Source: Kitasatospora sp. MAP5-34 (GTDB lineage Bacteria > Actinomycetota > Actinomycetes > Streptomycetales > Streptomycetaceae). From it: a stretch of DNA of 64,000 bases. Position numbers and translations under genes: made by a program. Below the pieces are notes generated by a model. That model was not told the DNA's origin. It made no database searches and saw nothing but the letters and a program-made list of their open reading frames with translations. Where the stretch lies: contig NZ_JARXZC010000003.1 in assembly GCF_029894335.1 (NCBI RefSeq), forward strand, positions 248,001 through 312,000, written 5' to 3'. How positions within the stretch are numbered: the first letter of the stretch is position 1; each line of letters opens with the position of its first letter. Below are positions 35,201 to 43,715 of the stretch, piece after piece.

Positions 35201-38200
35201 TTCTGCGCGTCGTCCTGCGCGGTGGAGCGCAGGAAGGCGGCGCGGGCGGCGTGCGCCTGGGCGCTGGCGTTGGCCAGCAGGGCGCCGCTGTCCGCCACGG
35301 TCGCGTTGGTCGCCGCGACGGCCGTCTGCATGGCCAGCGAGGTCGCCTGGGCGGCGGCTGCGGCAGACTTGATGACCTGGGCCGACTCGGTCGCGTAGCT
35401 GAGACCGCGACCCACCGGGACACCACTCGCGGTGGCGGCCTGCCCGGCGGATGCCACGGCGGCGGTGGCCGAGGCGTCAGCTGCCTGGGCGTCGGCCGCG
35501 TTCTGGGTGGCCGTCGCCGACAGGGCGTCGACCCGCGACTTGACGGCGGCGAGGTCGTCGGTGACCGACACCGGCTTGCCATCGGACGAGAAGTTGCCCC
35601 CCATGGTGGTGGGCCAGTCCTTGATGAAGGTGTTCCAGGCGCTGTGCGGGTTGGCCTGGGCCTGCATCAGGTTGTTCGCGACCCAGGCGTTGCCCAGTGC
35701 GTCGTGCATCGCCTCGGCGCTGGACTGCAGCGCGGTCAGCGCCTTGATCTCGGCGTTGGCGATGTCGGTGCGCTGCTGGGCCTGGCCCGCGTACTCGGCC
35801 TCCCACTCGGCCGAGGCGGTCTCCTCGACCTCGACCATGACCTGGTTCGGGTCCTGCGGGTTGGTCGGGTCACCACTGGCCCAACGGGTCTTCAGGCTCT
35901 CGACCTCGAGCCGGAACTCCGCACTGCCCTTGACGGGAGCGACGGTCGGGAACCCGTCGTACTGGATGAACCGCCGGACGTCGTCCGCCGACCCGCGCGA
36001 CTGCGGCGAGGCGAGCATGAGCGACCACAGGTTCCACGGGTCACCGCTGGCGGCGATCTTGGCCTTCAGGATCTGCGCGACCCGGTCCAGCGCGGCCTGG
36101 CTGGCCTGCGGGACCTCGGCGGCGACGCCGGCCCCAGAAGCGTGGCCGGCCCGCTGGTAGGCGCCGCCCGTGTCCAGGTACTGGGTGACGGCGGTGTCGT
36201 AGACGGGCTCGGTGAGGGCGAAATCGGTGGTGAAGTACTTCCAGACCGTGTTCTGGCGGTCCTGGGTGCGCTGATACCTGCCGTTCGCGGCATCGCGTGC
36301 GGCGACGACGTCGGCGGTCCAGGCGCTCCAGACGTCCTGGTCGAAGAAGAACCACGGGTCGGCCTTGCCCGGCCCGGCCAGCCGCGTGGCCGCCAGGGTC
36401 TTGGAGGCGACCCCGCCGACGTGCAGCAGGTAGGCGAGGTTCGCCCGGGCAACGCGGATCTGGGCCTGGGCGTCCATGATCTTCGCCCGGGCGTCCAAGT
36501 CGTGCCGGGCCTGGGCCGCCTTCTGCGCGGCCGCGACCTGCGCGGCGAGCGCGGCCTCGTCCTTGCGCAGCTGCTCCTCGGCGGCGGCCGCCGACTGCTC
36601 CGCCTTCGCGGAGTCGTCGTTCGCGGTGGCGGCGGCCTTCTCCGCCGCCGTCGCGGTAGCGGCCGCCTGGTCCGCCGTGCCGCGCGCCGTCTTGGCGTCG
36701 GCGTCAGCGGAGGCGGCGGTCGCGGTGGCGGTCGCGGCATCGGCGGAGGCGGCGGTCGCGCTGGCAGCCGCAGCCTGGGAGTCGGTGCTCGCGTCCACTG
36801 CGGACTGGGACGCGGCCTTCGCCTGGGCCTGCGCCTGGGCGTCGATCGCGGCGGTCTGCGCGGCAGCGGCCTTGGTCGCGGCGGCGTCCAGAGCAGCGGC
36901 GGCCGAGGACTTCTGCGCCGCGTCGGCGGAGGCGGACGCACTCGCGGCGGAGGCCGCCGCAGCGGCGGCGGCTTGGGCCGCGAGCTTGCCGTCACCGGTC
37001 GCCTGGGCGGCCAGGGCGGCAGCCTGCGCGGCCAGCGTGGCGGCCTGCGCCGCGCTGGCGTCGGCGACGGCCGTCTGCTGCTGTGCGAGCGTCTGGGCAC
37101 TCTGCGAGGCGAGTACGGCGAGACCGGCCGAGGAGTCGGTCTGCGCGTACGGCGCACCCAGGGAGATCGCCGCGTTGGCCGGGGCGGTCACCGCAACGGC
37201 GGCGTCCCGGGCGGTGCCGGCTGCCTGCGAGGAGGCGTAGGCCTGGCCGGCGGCCGTGGCGCTCGCCGCGACGGCGTTGTCCACCTGCTGGGAGGCCGCC
37301 ACCGCCTTGGTGTCGGCTGCCAGCGCTGCCTGGCCGGCCTGCGAGGCGTTGTTCGCCGCGTCGGAGGCGTGCTGTGCCGCCGTCTGCGCCTTGGTGATCG
37401 CGGTCGCGGCGGCGGCCTCCGCGTCCATCGCGGTCGACCAGGTCAGCAGGGCGTTGGCGTCGGCGTCGGCCGCCCACGCGGTGGCCCGTGCCGAGGCCGC
37501 AGCGGCGGTGGTGGCAGCCGCCCGCGCGGCGACCGCCGTGTCGGTGGCGGTCTTGGCCTGAGCCGCTGCCTGGTCGGACGCTGTCGCGGCCTGGGCGGCT
37601 GCAGTGGCCGCCTGCTGCGCGGCCGTCCGGGCGTCGGCCGCAGCGGCGGTGCCCTGGGCGGCCGCTGCGGCAGCGGCCAGCGCCTGCGCGTTGGCGGCTG
37701 CCACGTCCTTCCTGTTCTGGGCCACAGCGGCGGCGTTCCGCGCGGCGGCGGCCTGGTCCTCGGCCAGTTTCGCGGCGGAGGCGTTCTTGGCGGCGTCGCT
37801 GTTGGCGGACTGGGCCTTGGTGCGGCTGTCGCTGGACGTCTTCGCCTTGTCCAGTGCGGTGGCCAGCGCCTGCTTGGCGTTGGCCCGCTGGGTGTCGGCG
37901 TCCGCCTTGGCGTTGGCGGCGTTCTGCCGCTCGGTGGCCGCGTTGGCCGCGGCCGTCCTGGCGCGGTCGTTCGCCGCCGAGGCGTCGGCCTGGTCCTGGA
38001 CGGCCTGGCCCTTCGCGGTGGCGACGTCGGCCGCCGCCGAGGCAGCGGCGTCGGCGTGGGACTTGGCGCTGGTGGCCAGGTCGGCCGCGCGGGCCGCGCT
38101 GTCCTGGGCCTCCTGGCGCAGGTACTGCGCGCGGGCGGCGGCGGCCTGGGCCTGGGCGTTGGCGAGCAGGGTGGCGCTGTCGGCGGCGGTGGCGCCGGTC

Positions 38201-41200
38201 GCGGCCACCGTGGTGTCGAGCGCGGCGGCCGTGGCCGCTGCCGCTGCGGCGGAGGCCTTGGCGACCTGCCCGGACTGCTGTGCGTAGGAGAGCCCGCGTC
38301 CGTGCGGGAGCCCGGCGGCGTCGGCGATCTGGTTGGAGGCTGCGACGGCCGGGTCCACCGTGTCGGCGGCGGCCTTGGCGTCGCTCGCGGCCCGGTGGGC
38401 GATCGCGGCCTGAGCGGTGACCAGGTTCTTCATCGTCGCCAGGTCGGCGGTGGCACGGTCCATCGGCTGGGACGGGTTCGCCGTCTCCCACGCGAGGATC
38501 CTGCTCGCGGCCCAGCCGTAGCCGAGCGCCTGGTGCATCGCGTCGGTGCCGGTCTGCAGCGCGGTCAGCGCCCGCACCTCCGCGCTGAGGATGTCGGCGC
38601 GGGGCTTGCTCTGCGAGGCCTGCTCGGCAAGCCACTCGCTGGAGGCGGTCTCCTCGGCCTCGACCATGACGTTCTGCCAGTCGAGCGGGTTCGAGGTGTC
38701 GCCACTGGCCCAGCGGGCCTTGAGCGCCTCGACCTCGATCCGGAACTCCGGGGTGCCCTTGACCGGAGCGACCGTCGGCATTCCGTGGTACTGGATGAAG
38801 CGCCGCACGTCGTCGGCGGAGCCGTTCTTGGCCGAAGCGCCCATCATCGTGTAAGCGCCGAAGGGGTCCTGGCCGCCGTTCTGGGCGATCAGCTCCTTGA
38901 CGATCGCATCAACCTTGTCCAGCCCGGCCTGGCTCGCCTTCACCACCGGCGGAGCGGTCAGGGAGCCGTCCCGGGCGTTCACACCGGCGAGCGACATGTA
39001 GTCCGTGACGTCGGTGTCGTACTGCGGCATGGGGCCGGAGGCGCTCACGTACGAGGCCACGTACGCCGCAAGACCCGAGTCGTGCGCGTAGCGGGCGGCG
39101 GAAGCGGTCTTCGCGTCGGCGGAGTCCTTGACGAACGCACCGTCGATACGCGGGGTGACGAACTGGTTCACGTGCATGTCGCCGTTGGCGACGATGGCCA
39201 CCGGGACATCGCCGACCCGTGCGTCGATGAGGCCGAACTGGGCCGTGTTGGTGGTCCAACTGCCGTCGGTGTGACGGACGTTGTCCCAGGCGGCCCCGGC
39301 GGTGTCGAGCACCACGAGGTGGACCTCGTTGGTGGAGGCTCCGGCGGCCGAGACGGCCTTGGCGGTGTGCCCGCCGTCGGCGATGGCCGGGGCCGTCCAG
39401 GTGCCGTCGGTGTGCCGGAGGGTGTCCCACACCTTGGCGTCGTCGCTCACGACCATGAGGTGCAGCTCGCCGTTGGGTGTGGCGGCGGCGGCGATTGCGT
39501 TGGCGTGCGGGGCCGTCACGGCCGCGCTCGCCCAACTGCCGTCGGCGTGGCGGACGGTGTCCAGGACGGTGCCGTCGGCCTTCAGCACGCCGAGGTGGAT
39601 CTCGCCGTTGGCCAGGCCGACGGCCGAGACCGCCCGTGCGGTGCCGCTCTGCTCGGCGACCGCCGGGGCGTCCCAACTGCCGTTGGTGTGACCGACGATG
39701 TCGCGCACGGTGTTGTCGTCACCCAGCACCACGACGTGTACGTCGCCGTTCGGCGCCGAGGTGGCCGCGACAGCGCGGGCGTGGTGGGAGCCGTCCACCA
39801 GGACCTGTCCGCTGAAGCTGTTGCTCCAGCTGTTGACGGGTGCCCGGCGGATCTGGTCCCAGACGGTGCCGTCGTCGGCGAGGGTGAGGATGTGCAGGTC
39901 ACCGCCCGGCACACCGGTGAGCGCGAGGTCCTTGGTGTGACCGTACGCGCCGTCCACGACGTACGGCGCGCTCCAGGCGCCCGAGGCCGCTCGCCCGGTG
40001 CTCCAGAGGCGGCCGTCGTCAGCCGTCACGTCCACCTGCAGCTCGCCGGTGGACGCGGCGCCGACGGAGAGTGCGGTGGCGTGCGGGGCTGCCACGGCTG
40101 ACGCGGTCCAACTGCCGTCGTCCTGCCGGGCGTTGTCGGAGACAGTGCCGTCGTCGCCGACCGTCGCGATGTGCGGCTGGGCGTTCGGGACGCTCACCGT
40201 CGAGAGGGCACGGGCGTGGCCGCTGCCGTCCACCACCGAGGCGGCCGTCCAACTGCCGTCGGAGTGGCGGGTCTTCTCGCGGACGATGTGGTCACTGCCG
40301 AGCAGGTCGAGCCGCACGTCACCGGCCGCCGTCGCGGCGGCCGCGACCGCCGAGGTGGGCGTGGCGCCGTTGTCGGCGGCGGTGACGCCGTCCCAGTTGC
40401 CGTTGTTGTGGTGGACGTTGGTCCAGACCTTGCCGTCGGCGGTCAGCAGCTCCAGGTGCAGGTCGTTGTTGGGCAGACCGGCGGCCGCGAGACCCGTCAC
40501 CTTGCCCGGCAGGGAGTCGAACAGCACGGTGCCGGCGGCGCCGCTGGTCATGTTGTAGACCGGGTAGTCACCCGGGAGGTAGGTGTGCTCGTTGACGATG
40601 CCGTCGTCGCTGAGCAGTTCGAAGTGCAGCTGGCCGTTGGGCAGCGCCGTCTCGGCGAACGCCACCGTGTGGGTGCCGCCGTCGATCAGGATGGGGCCGG
40701 ACCAGTCGCCGTTGGTGAAGCGGATGTTGTCGTAGAGCTTGCCGTCCTTGGTCAGCATCCCCACATGCAGGTGACCGTTGGGCATGGTGGCCTGGGCACT
40801 CTGCGCGACGGCGCCGACGCCCTCGCCGAGCCCTGGGGCGGAGGTGCGGTTGCCCTTCGAGTCGACGACCGTGTCGGCCGAGGCGGAGCCGAAGAACAGC
40901 TGGCCACCCGGGTAGCGACCGGGGTCGCTGCTCGTGAGCAGCGCGCCCGCTCCGGCCTTCATCGCCGGGCCGCCGGCGTGCATGGCATGGGCCAGCTCGG
41001 CCTGGGCGCGGCGGGCGTCGGCCGCGTCGGCCATCGCCTTCAAACGGGTCGGCAAGTCCGGTGGACTGCCTGGCGGCGGGGCCGCGTCGGCCCGCACCAC
41101 CGGGGCGGCGTGGGCCGTCCCCACTGTTGTAGTGATCAAGGAGGCTGTCATCGCGAGGACAGCCGCCGAAGCGACCGCACGCGAAGCAACCCGTATCCGA

Positions 41201-41220
41201 CCAACTCTGTGTATGAACAC
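32209..41220 (-). CDS. Giant secreted polymorphic toxin with HINT and EndoU-like C-terminus
   Basis: 3003-residue exported protein. The GTG at 41220 (GGAAGG 6 nt upstream) gives a signal peptide cut near AHA at ~residue 40. Approximate order: 110-660, eleven propeller/lectin-like repeats (VWDNVRHTDGSW type); 700-940, module 1 with SADDVRRFIQY and EWLAEQA; 940-1580, Ala-rich coiled coil 1; 1580-1890, module 2; 1900-2513, Ala-rich coiled coil 2; 2513-2737, Cys-containing segment with a hydrophobic helix; 2738-2882, HINT domain (AGTPVQMADGTVKPIED to PVLVHN); 2885-3003, EndoU-like RNase (DDAHIVEGH, DLYTIRVYVDP). The usual HINT Cys is Leu. The toxin is probably displayed or released for contact inhibition, and the small gene downstream is its likely immunity. 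The EndoU call is from pattern only. Confidence 0.85.
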   Translation of the reverse strand: MFIHRVGRIRVASRAVASAAVLAMTASLITTTVGTAHAAPVVRADAAPPPGSPPDLPTRLKAMADAADARRAQAELAHAMHAGGPAMKAGAGALLTSSDPGRYPGGQLFFGSASADTVVDSKGNRTSAPGLGEGVGAVAQSAQATMPNGHLHVGMLTKDGKLYDNIRFTNGDWSGPILIDGGTHTVAFAETALPNGQLHFELLSDDGIVNEHTYLPGDYPVYNMTSGAAGTVLFDSLPGKVTGLAAAGLPNNDLHLELLTADGKVWTNVHHNNGNWDGVTAADNGATPTSAVAAAATAAGDVRLDLLGSDHIVREKTRHSDGSWTAASVVDGSGHARALSTVSVPNAQPHIATVGDDGTVSDNARQDDGSWTASAVAAPHATALSVGAASTGELQVDVTADDGRLWSTGRAASGAWSAPYVVDGAYGHTKDLALTGVPGGDLHILTLADDGTVWDQIRRAPVNSWSNSFSGQVLVDGSHHARAVAATSAPNGDVHVVVLGDDNTVRDIVGHTNGSWDAPAVAEQSGTARAVSAVGLANGEIHLGVLKADGTVLDTVRHADGSWASAAVTAPHANAIAAAATPNGELHLMVVSDDAKVWDTLRHTDGTWTAPAIADGGHTAKAVSAAGASTNEVHLVVLDTAGAAWDNVRHTDGSWTTNTAQFGLIDARVGDVPVAIVANGDMHVNQFVTPRIDGAFVKDSADAKTASAARYAHDSGLAAYVASYVSASGPMPQYDTDVTDYMSLAGVNARDGSLTAPPVVKASQAGLDKVDAIVKELIAQNGGQDPFGAYTMMGASAKNGSADDVRRFIQYHGMPTVAPVKGTPEFRIEVEALKARWASGDTSNPLDWQNVMVEAEETASSEWLAEQASQSKPRADILSAEVRALTALQTGTDAMHQALGYGWAASRILAWETANPSQPMDRATADLATMKNLVTAQAAIAHRAASDAKAAADTVDPAVAASNQIADAAGLPHGRGLSYAQQSGQVAKASAAAAAATAAALDTTVAATGATAADSATLLANAQAQAAAARAQYLRQEAQDSAARAADLATSAKSHADAAASAAADVATAKGQAVQDQADASAANDRARTAAANAATERQNAANAKADADTQRANAKQALATALDKAKTSSDSRTKAQSANSDAAKNASAAKLAEDQAAAARNAAAVAQNRKDVAAANAQALAAAAAAAQGTAAAADARTAAQQAATAAAQAATASDQAAAQAKTATDTAVAARAAATTAAAASARATAWAADADANALLTWSTAMDAEAAAATAITKAQTAAQHASDAANNASQAGQAALAADTKAVAASQQVDNAVAASATAAGQAYASSQAAGTARDAAVAVTAPANAAISLGAPYAQTDSSAGLAVLASQSAQTLAQQQTAVADASAAQAATLAAQAAALAAQATGDGKLAAQAAAAAAASAASASASADAAQKSSAAAALDAAATKAAAAQTAAIDAQAQAQAKAASQSAVDASTDSQAAAASATAASADAATATATAASADADAKTARGTADQAAATATAAEKAAATANDDSAKAEQSAAAAEEQLRKDEAALAAQVAAAQKAAQARHDLDARAKIMDAQAQIRVARANLAYLLHVGGVASKTLAATRLAGPGKADPWFFFDQDVWSAWTADVVAARDAANGRYQRTQDRQNTVWKYFTTDFALTEPVYDTAVTQYLDTGGAYQRAGHASGAGVAAEVPQASQAALDRVAQILKAKIAASGDPWNLWSLMLASPQSRGSADDVRRFIQYDGFPTVAPVKGSAEFRLEVESLKTRWASGDPTNPQDPNQVMVEVEETASAEWEAEYAGQAQQRTDIANAEIKALTALQSSAEAMHDALGNAWVANNLMQAQANPHSAWNTFIKDWPTTMGGNFSSDGKPVSVTDDLAAVKSRVDALSATATQNAADAQAADASATAAVASAGQAATASGVPVGRGLSYATESAQVIKSAAAAAQATSLAMQTAVAATNATVADSGALLANASAQAHAARAAFLRSTAQDDAQKAAADAVAAQDKADAAAAAAAVAAKDKATIATLQASSNDAAARAKAAAATAATERQNAATAKATAETQRNAAATANAAAQQQAAAAATSDAAAAGDATKAENDDNTAQKAESDAADAESRADAARTAMDSSRAKAAAADAAAAAAVGTSAADGATAAAKQAHLDAASAAVAAEQANTDAGTASAAAVAARAAATVSSGAAAKSLAAARVAESAAAQTRANAAQGDSLAADAINQAGIAAQNSNAANALAKQAGQDSANAKAAADGAQKEADGATADSATAAGQAYAASQQSEIARDTANAVTAPADQAIQLGIAFAATDATAGLAVAVADTSKTLAQQEAVVADVRATEAAAFAAAAQDAANRATGDAKLAAQAAADAAASAAKASRSASDALQSAAQAASDAKDAKAGADQLHVTDAQAQSDAWNAGLSAAAAGNDAAAANAAATAGETDAAAARTAAGNARTSANNAAASATSAQSSADAANQAASTAQADAQESAKIAEGAAQLDRNPPTATDNSPDAEFPGLVVEPVGMSADAHATDQCKWDLAHPTHCSLPADVHITGTAMLYLVTCALPNAPAAQCIQTGQYQKDSLSSLPIDVTTHKVFDVNMWEQDKIFTKQLAYSMVSDYIGCARHFAQHFDVSSSDCYWAIGTFAVPLALKAFMRAALAVRAAMVIGDMVGVEAGLNVLTQTAKAAVIDAVTVNRLRAAAVLNAIRKLPEQALACVVPLPVPLHSFRAGTPVQMADGTVKPIEDVRIGDLVENAEGGGAVQQHPVVRTFTTYTDTDFTDLTVGTPDGPRQITGTQNHPYYDLTRQAFVSASALAVGDRLQSIGTAPVAVLAVRNYTSSMATYDLTVDAVHTYFVLAGATPVLVHNVEDPNCGLDLAKLVIDDAHIVEGHTPEGAAASQQAVDVTKTEFLAGTTPESRADFIRTVLAKGKLVFDTPNRDGEAYEYKFDQVVGKTRNSNPNMTKDLYTIRVYVDPDTLMIRNAFPVERP

Positions 41221-41520
41221 AGCCTGCCTTCCGTGAACTCCGGCCCGGCAGGCAGCGCTCGCGCAGCACAAAACCGCGCTCGCGGACAACTGCCGCGGCG
41301 CGTGCACCCGTTGGAGTCTTTCCCCCGTTACGAAGACACCCGATATGATCTAAAGCAGATGCAAACTACCTGACCAAGTTACCGACCGGCAACAAGATTT
41401 CTCCCCCCACCGGAAGACTGGCACCACACCCCTGCCGACCCCGCCGAACGGGGGATTGACGGCAGGCTTCCGCCATGATCGACTGCCCCGGAATTACGAC
41501 CAGGAACGGGGAGCAACTCG
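41221..41520. promoter_or_regulatory. Divergent promoter region between toxin and lipoprotein genes
   Basis: 300 bp without a gene. The stretch at about 41340-41405 is clearly AT-richer than its surroundings and probably holds one or both promoters. The toxin ribosome site GGAAGG is at 41227-41232 on the minus strand and the lipoprotein's GGGGAG at about 41508. No clear palindrome was found. Confidence 0.45.
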
Positions 41521-41988
41521 ATGGCGACACACCAGATATCAGGCCGCGGCCGGACCGCAATCGCTCTGTCGGCGATCATTCTCCTGGGGGCGGTCGGCTG
41601 TTCGTCGGCAAAGTCCGATTCCACTGCCGGGAAAGCCGCCCCGTCGGCGGGTTCCGGTCTGTCCACGACCCACCCCTCCACCCTGGGTGGAGGCAGCCCG
41701 TGCCGGGACACCATGAAGCACATCACCGATGCGGGCCAGAAGATCACCGCCGACGCGAAGGACCACGGGAAGGCAGCCGCCGATCTGCAGGACGTGTCCA
41801 GGCAGTTCACCGCCGACGCGGAGAAGATCAAGAACCCGGACGCCAAGAACGCCGCGAAGCAGCTCGGTGACGTCTACCAGAAGCTCGCCGACAGCGCGAA
41901 GAGCAACCAGAGCCCGGATCTGAAGACCCTGCCGACCGAAGTCCAGTCCGCAGTAGCGGCTTTGAGCCAGTGCGCGGCCACCGAGTAG
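41521..41988 (+). CDS. Small lipoprotein of unknown function
   Basis: Predicted lipoprotein (155 aa). The signal peptide ends in lipobox LGAVGC with Cys at ~27, so the protein should be anchored on the outer face of the membrane. The mature part is a Ser/Thr/Gly linker (to ~58) followed by an amphipathic Lys/Asp/Ala-rich helical domain (~60-150) with two Cys (SPCRD and LSQCAATE) that may pair. It is divergent from the toxin and ends before a hairpin. No family was recognised. Confidence 0.75.
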   Translation: MATHQISGRGRTAIALSAIILLGAVGCSSAKSDSTAGKAAPSAGSGLSTTHPSTLGGGSPCRDTMKHITDAGQKITADAKDHGKAAADLQDVSRQFTADAEKIKNPDAKNAAKQLGDVYQKLADSAKSNQSPDLKTLPTEVQSAVAALSQCAATE

Positions 41989-42008
41989 CACCGGACCCGC
42001 GCCGCCCC

Positions 42009-42044
42009 CACCGCCTCCGCCCCGGACAGGGACCGGAGGCGGTG
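42009..42044. terminator. Hairpin after the lipoprotein gene
   Basis: 11-bp stem CACCGCCTCCG/CGGAGGCGGTG (42009-42019 with 42034-42044), 20 bp after the stop codon. Confidence 0.75.
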
Positions 42045-42094
42045 GCATGCCCGGGCAGGGCAGGCAGCGGAGAGCCGACCATGTCCGACCCAAG

Positions 42095-42108
42095 TTGGTA
42101 CGTACCAA
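42095..42108. promoter_or_regulatory. Palindromic operator candidate TTGGTACGTACCAA
   Basis: Perfect 14-bp palindrome about 240 bp upstream of the sugar-binding protein gene. The form (TGGTxxxxACCA) is typical of GntR- or LacI-type operators. It may control the ABC operon; no regulator gene is nearby. Confidence 0.5.
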
Positions 42109-42139
42109 GCGGCGTTATGGGCCGCATGACCGTTTTGGG

Positions 42140-42156
42140 GTTGCACGGGCTGCAAC
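42140..42156. promoter_or_regulatory. Second inverted repeat GTTGCA-N5-TGCAAC
   Basis: 6-bp arms (42140-42145 with 42151-42156) about 190 bp upstream of the binding-protein start, followed by a short AT-rich segment (CACTTAGATAACTGG) that could hold the promoter. It is a LacI-like operator candidate for carbohydrate control. Confidence 0.5.
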
Positions 42157-42346
42157 GAACTCCCTCACTTAGATAACTGGTGTAGACCTATATCCGCAGT
42201 ACGGGCACTCTGGGACCATTCCGGGGAAAACCCACCCCCCGGCCCAACTGCTCGCTCCTCAAGCGCTGTTGCCCGGACATCGCTACCGGTCGAGCCGACG
42301 GCGCCGTCGCGGCCTCCCCTCCCCCATGTCGAAGGCGGTTCCAACG

Positions 42347-43630
42347 ATGAACAAGAAGGTTCTTCACCTCTCCGCGCTCTGTGCCGTCGGCGTCCTGGCC
42401 CTCACCGCGTGCGGCAGCAGCACGAGCAGCGGCAGTGGGGACGGCTCCAAGGCGAGCGGCCCGGTGACCCTCAAGCTGGTCGCCGCCGACTACGGCGACA
42501 AGGCGACCAACAGCTCCACGCTGTACTGGAACGACCTGGTCAAGAGCTTCGAGGCCGCCAACCCGACCATCAAGGTCGATGTCCAGGTGATCAACTGGAA
42601 CGACATCGACAAGCAGGTCAAGACGATGATCCAGAGCGGCAACATGCCGGACGTCCTGCAGACCGGCGGCTACGCCGACAAGGTCGCCGACAACCTGCTC
42701 TACCCCGCCTCCGACGTGCTCTCCCCCGCCACCCAGGCCAACGTCATCGACACCTTCGCCAAGGCCGGCCAGGTGAGCGGCACCCAGTACGGGATCCCGT
42801 TCGTCTCCTCGGCCCGCGCCTTCTTCTACAACAAGGCGATCTTCGCCCAGGCCGGGATCGCCGCGCCGCCGCAGACCTGGGACGACGTCAAGGCCGACGC
42901 CACCCTGATCAAGGCCAAGGTCCCCGGTGTCACCCCGTACGCGCTGCCGCTCGGTCCCGAGGAGGCCCAGGGCGAGAGCATGATGTGGGAGCTCGGCAAC
43001 GGCGGCGGCGTCACCAACTCCTCGGGCAAGTACACCCTCAACAGCCAGGCGAACATCGACACCTTCAGCTGGCTCAAGACCAACCTGGTCGACCCCGGCC
43101 TGACGTACGCCAACCCCGCCACCACCGACCGCAAGACCGCCTTCGCGGACTTCGCCGCCGGCAAGGCCGCCATGCTCAACGGCCACCCCTCGCTGATCCA
43201 GATGTCCAAGGACGGCAAGGTCGACTACGGCGTCGCCCCCATCCCCGGCAAGAGCGGTGCGCTCAAGTCCACGCTGGGCGTGGCCGACTGGATGATGGCC
43301 TTCAACAAGAACGGCCACAAGGACCAGATCAAGGCCTTCCTCGACTTCGCGTACTCCAAGGAGAACACGGAGAAGTTCGACGAGACCTACAACCTGATGC
43401 CGGTCACCAAGGACACCCTGGCCGACATGACCTCCAGCGGCAAGCACACGGACCTCGCGCCGTTCTTCGCCCTGCTCCCGAACGCCTCCTTCTACCCGCT
43501 GGGCGACACCAGCTGGGACGCCGTATCCGCCCAGATCAAGCAGAGCATCGGCACCGCCGTCTCCGGTGACCCGGCCAAGGTGCTGGGCGACCTGCAGAAG
43601 AAGGCCGAAGCCGCCGTCGCCGACAAGTAA
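42347..43630 (+). CDS. Carbohydrate ABC transporter substrate-binding lipoprotein
   Basis: Extracytoplasmic solute-binding protein (427 aa), family 1, for a sugar importer. The lipobox LTAC anchors it at Cys~22 after a hydrophobic signal. The mature protein shows the periplasmic-binding pattern (NPTIKVDVQVINWNDID, GIPFVSSARAFFYNK, GKAAMLNGHP). The ATG at 42347 was chosen because the upstream in-frame extension lacks a signal peptide. Two permease genes follow after a strong hairpin. No ATPase is encoded, so a shared MsiK-type ATPase probably powers it. The sugar is unknown. Confidence 0.9.
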   Translation: MNKKVLHLSALCAVGVLALTACGSSTSSGSGDGSKASGPVTLKLVAADYGDKATNSSTLYWNDLVKSFEAANPTIKVDVQVINWNDIDKQVKTMIQSGNMPDVLQTGGYADKVADNLLYPASDVLSPATQANVIDTFAKAGQVSGTQYGIPFVSSARAFFYNKAIFAQAGIAAPPQTWDDVKADATLIKAKVPGVTPYALPLGPEEAQGESMMWELGNGGGVTNSSGKYTLNSQANIDTFSWLKTNLVDPGLTYANPATTDRKTAFADFAAGKAAMLNGHPSLIQMSKDGKVDYGVAPIPGKSGALKSTLGVADWMMAFNKNGHKDQIKAFLDFAYSKENTEKFDETYNLMPVTKDTLADMTSSGKHTDLAPFFALLPNASFYPLGDTSWDAVSAQIKQSIGTAVSGDPAKVLGDLQKKAEAAVADK

Positions 43631-43656
43631 CCCCGGCCGCAACGGCTCTGAGACAC

Positions 43657-43693
43657 GTGCGGGAGGCAGGGGCAACTCCCCTGCCTCCCGCAC
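43657..43693. terminator. Intra-operon hairpin after the binding-protein gene
   Basis: Perfect 16-bp stem (43657-43672 with 43678-43693) and a 5-nt loop, placed between the binding-protein gene and the first permease. It is likely to reduce read-through or protect the upstream mRNA so that binding protein exceeds permease. Confidence 0.88.
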
Positions 43694-43715
43694 ACCCTTA
43701 GGAAAGGCAGTACCC

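Noticed and set aside
34717..40101. 1794-residue plus-strand open frame opposite the toxin
   Set aside because: It is the complement of the Ala-rich toxin coding sequence; the minus strand has signal peptide, domains and ribosome site, while this frame is Gly/Arg low complexity.
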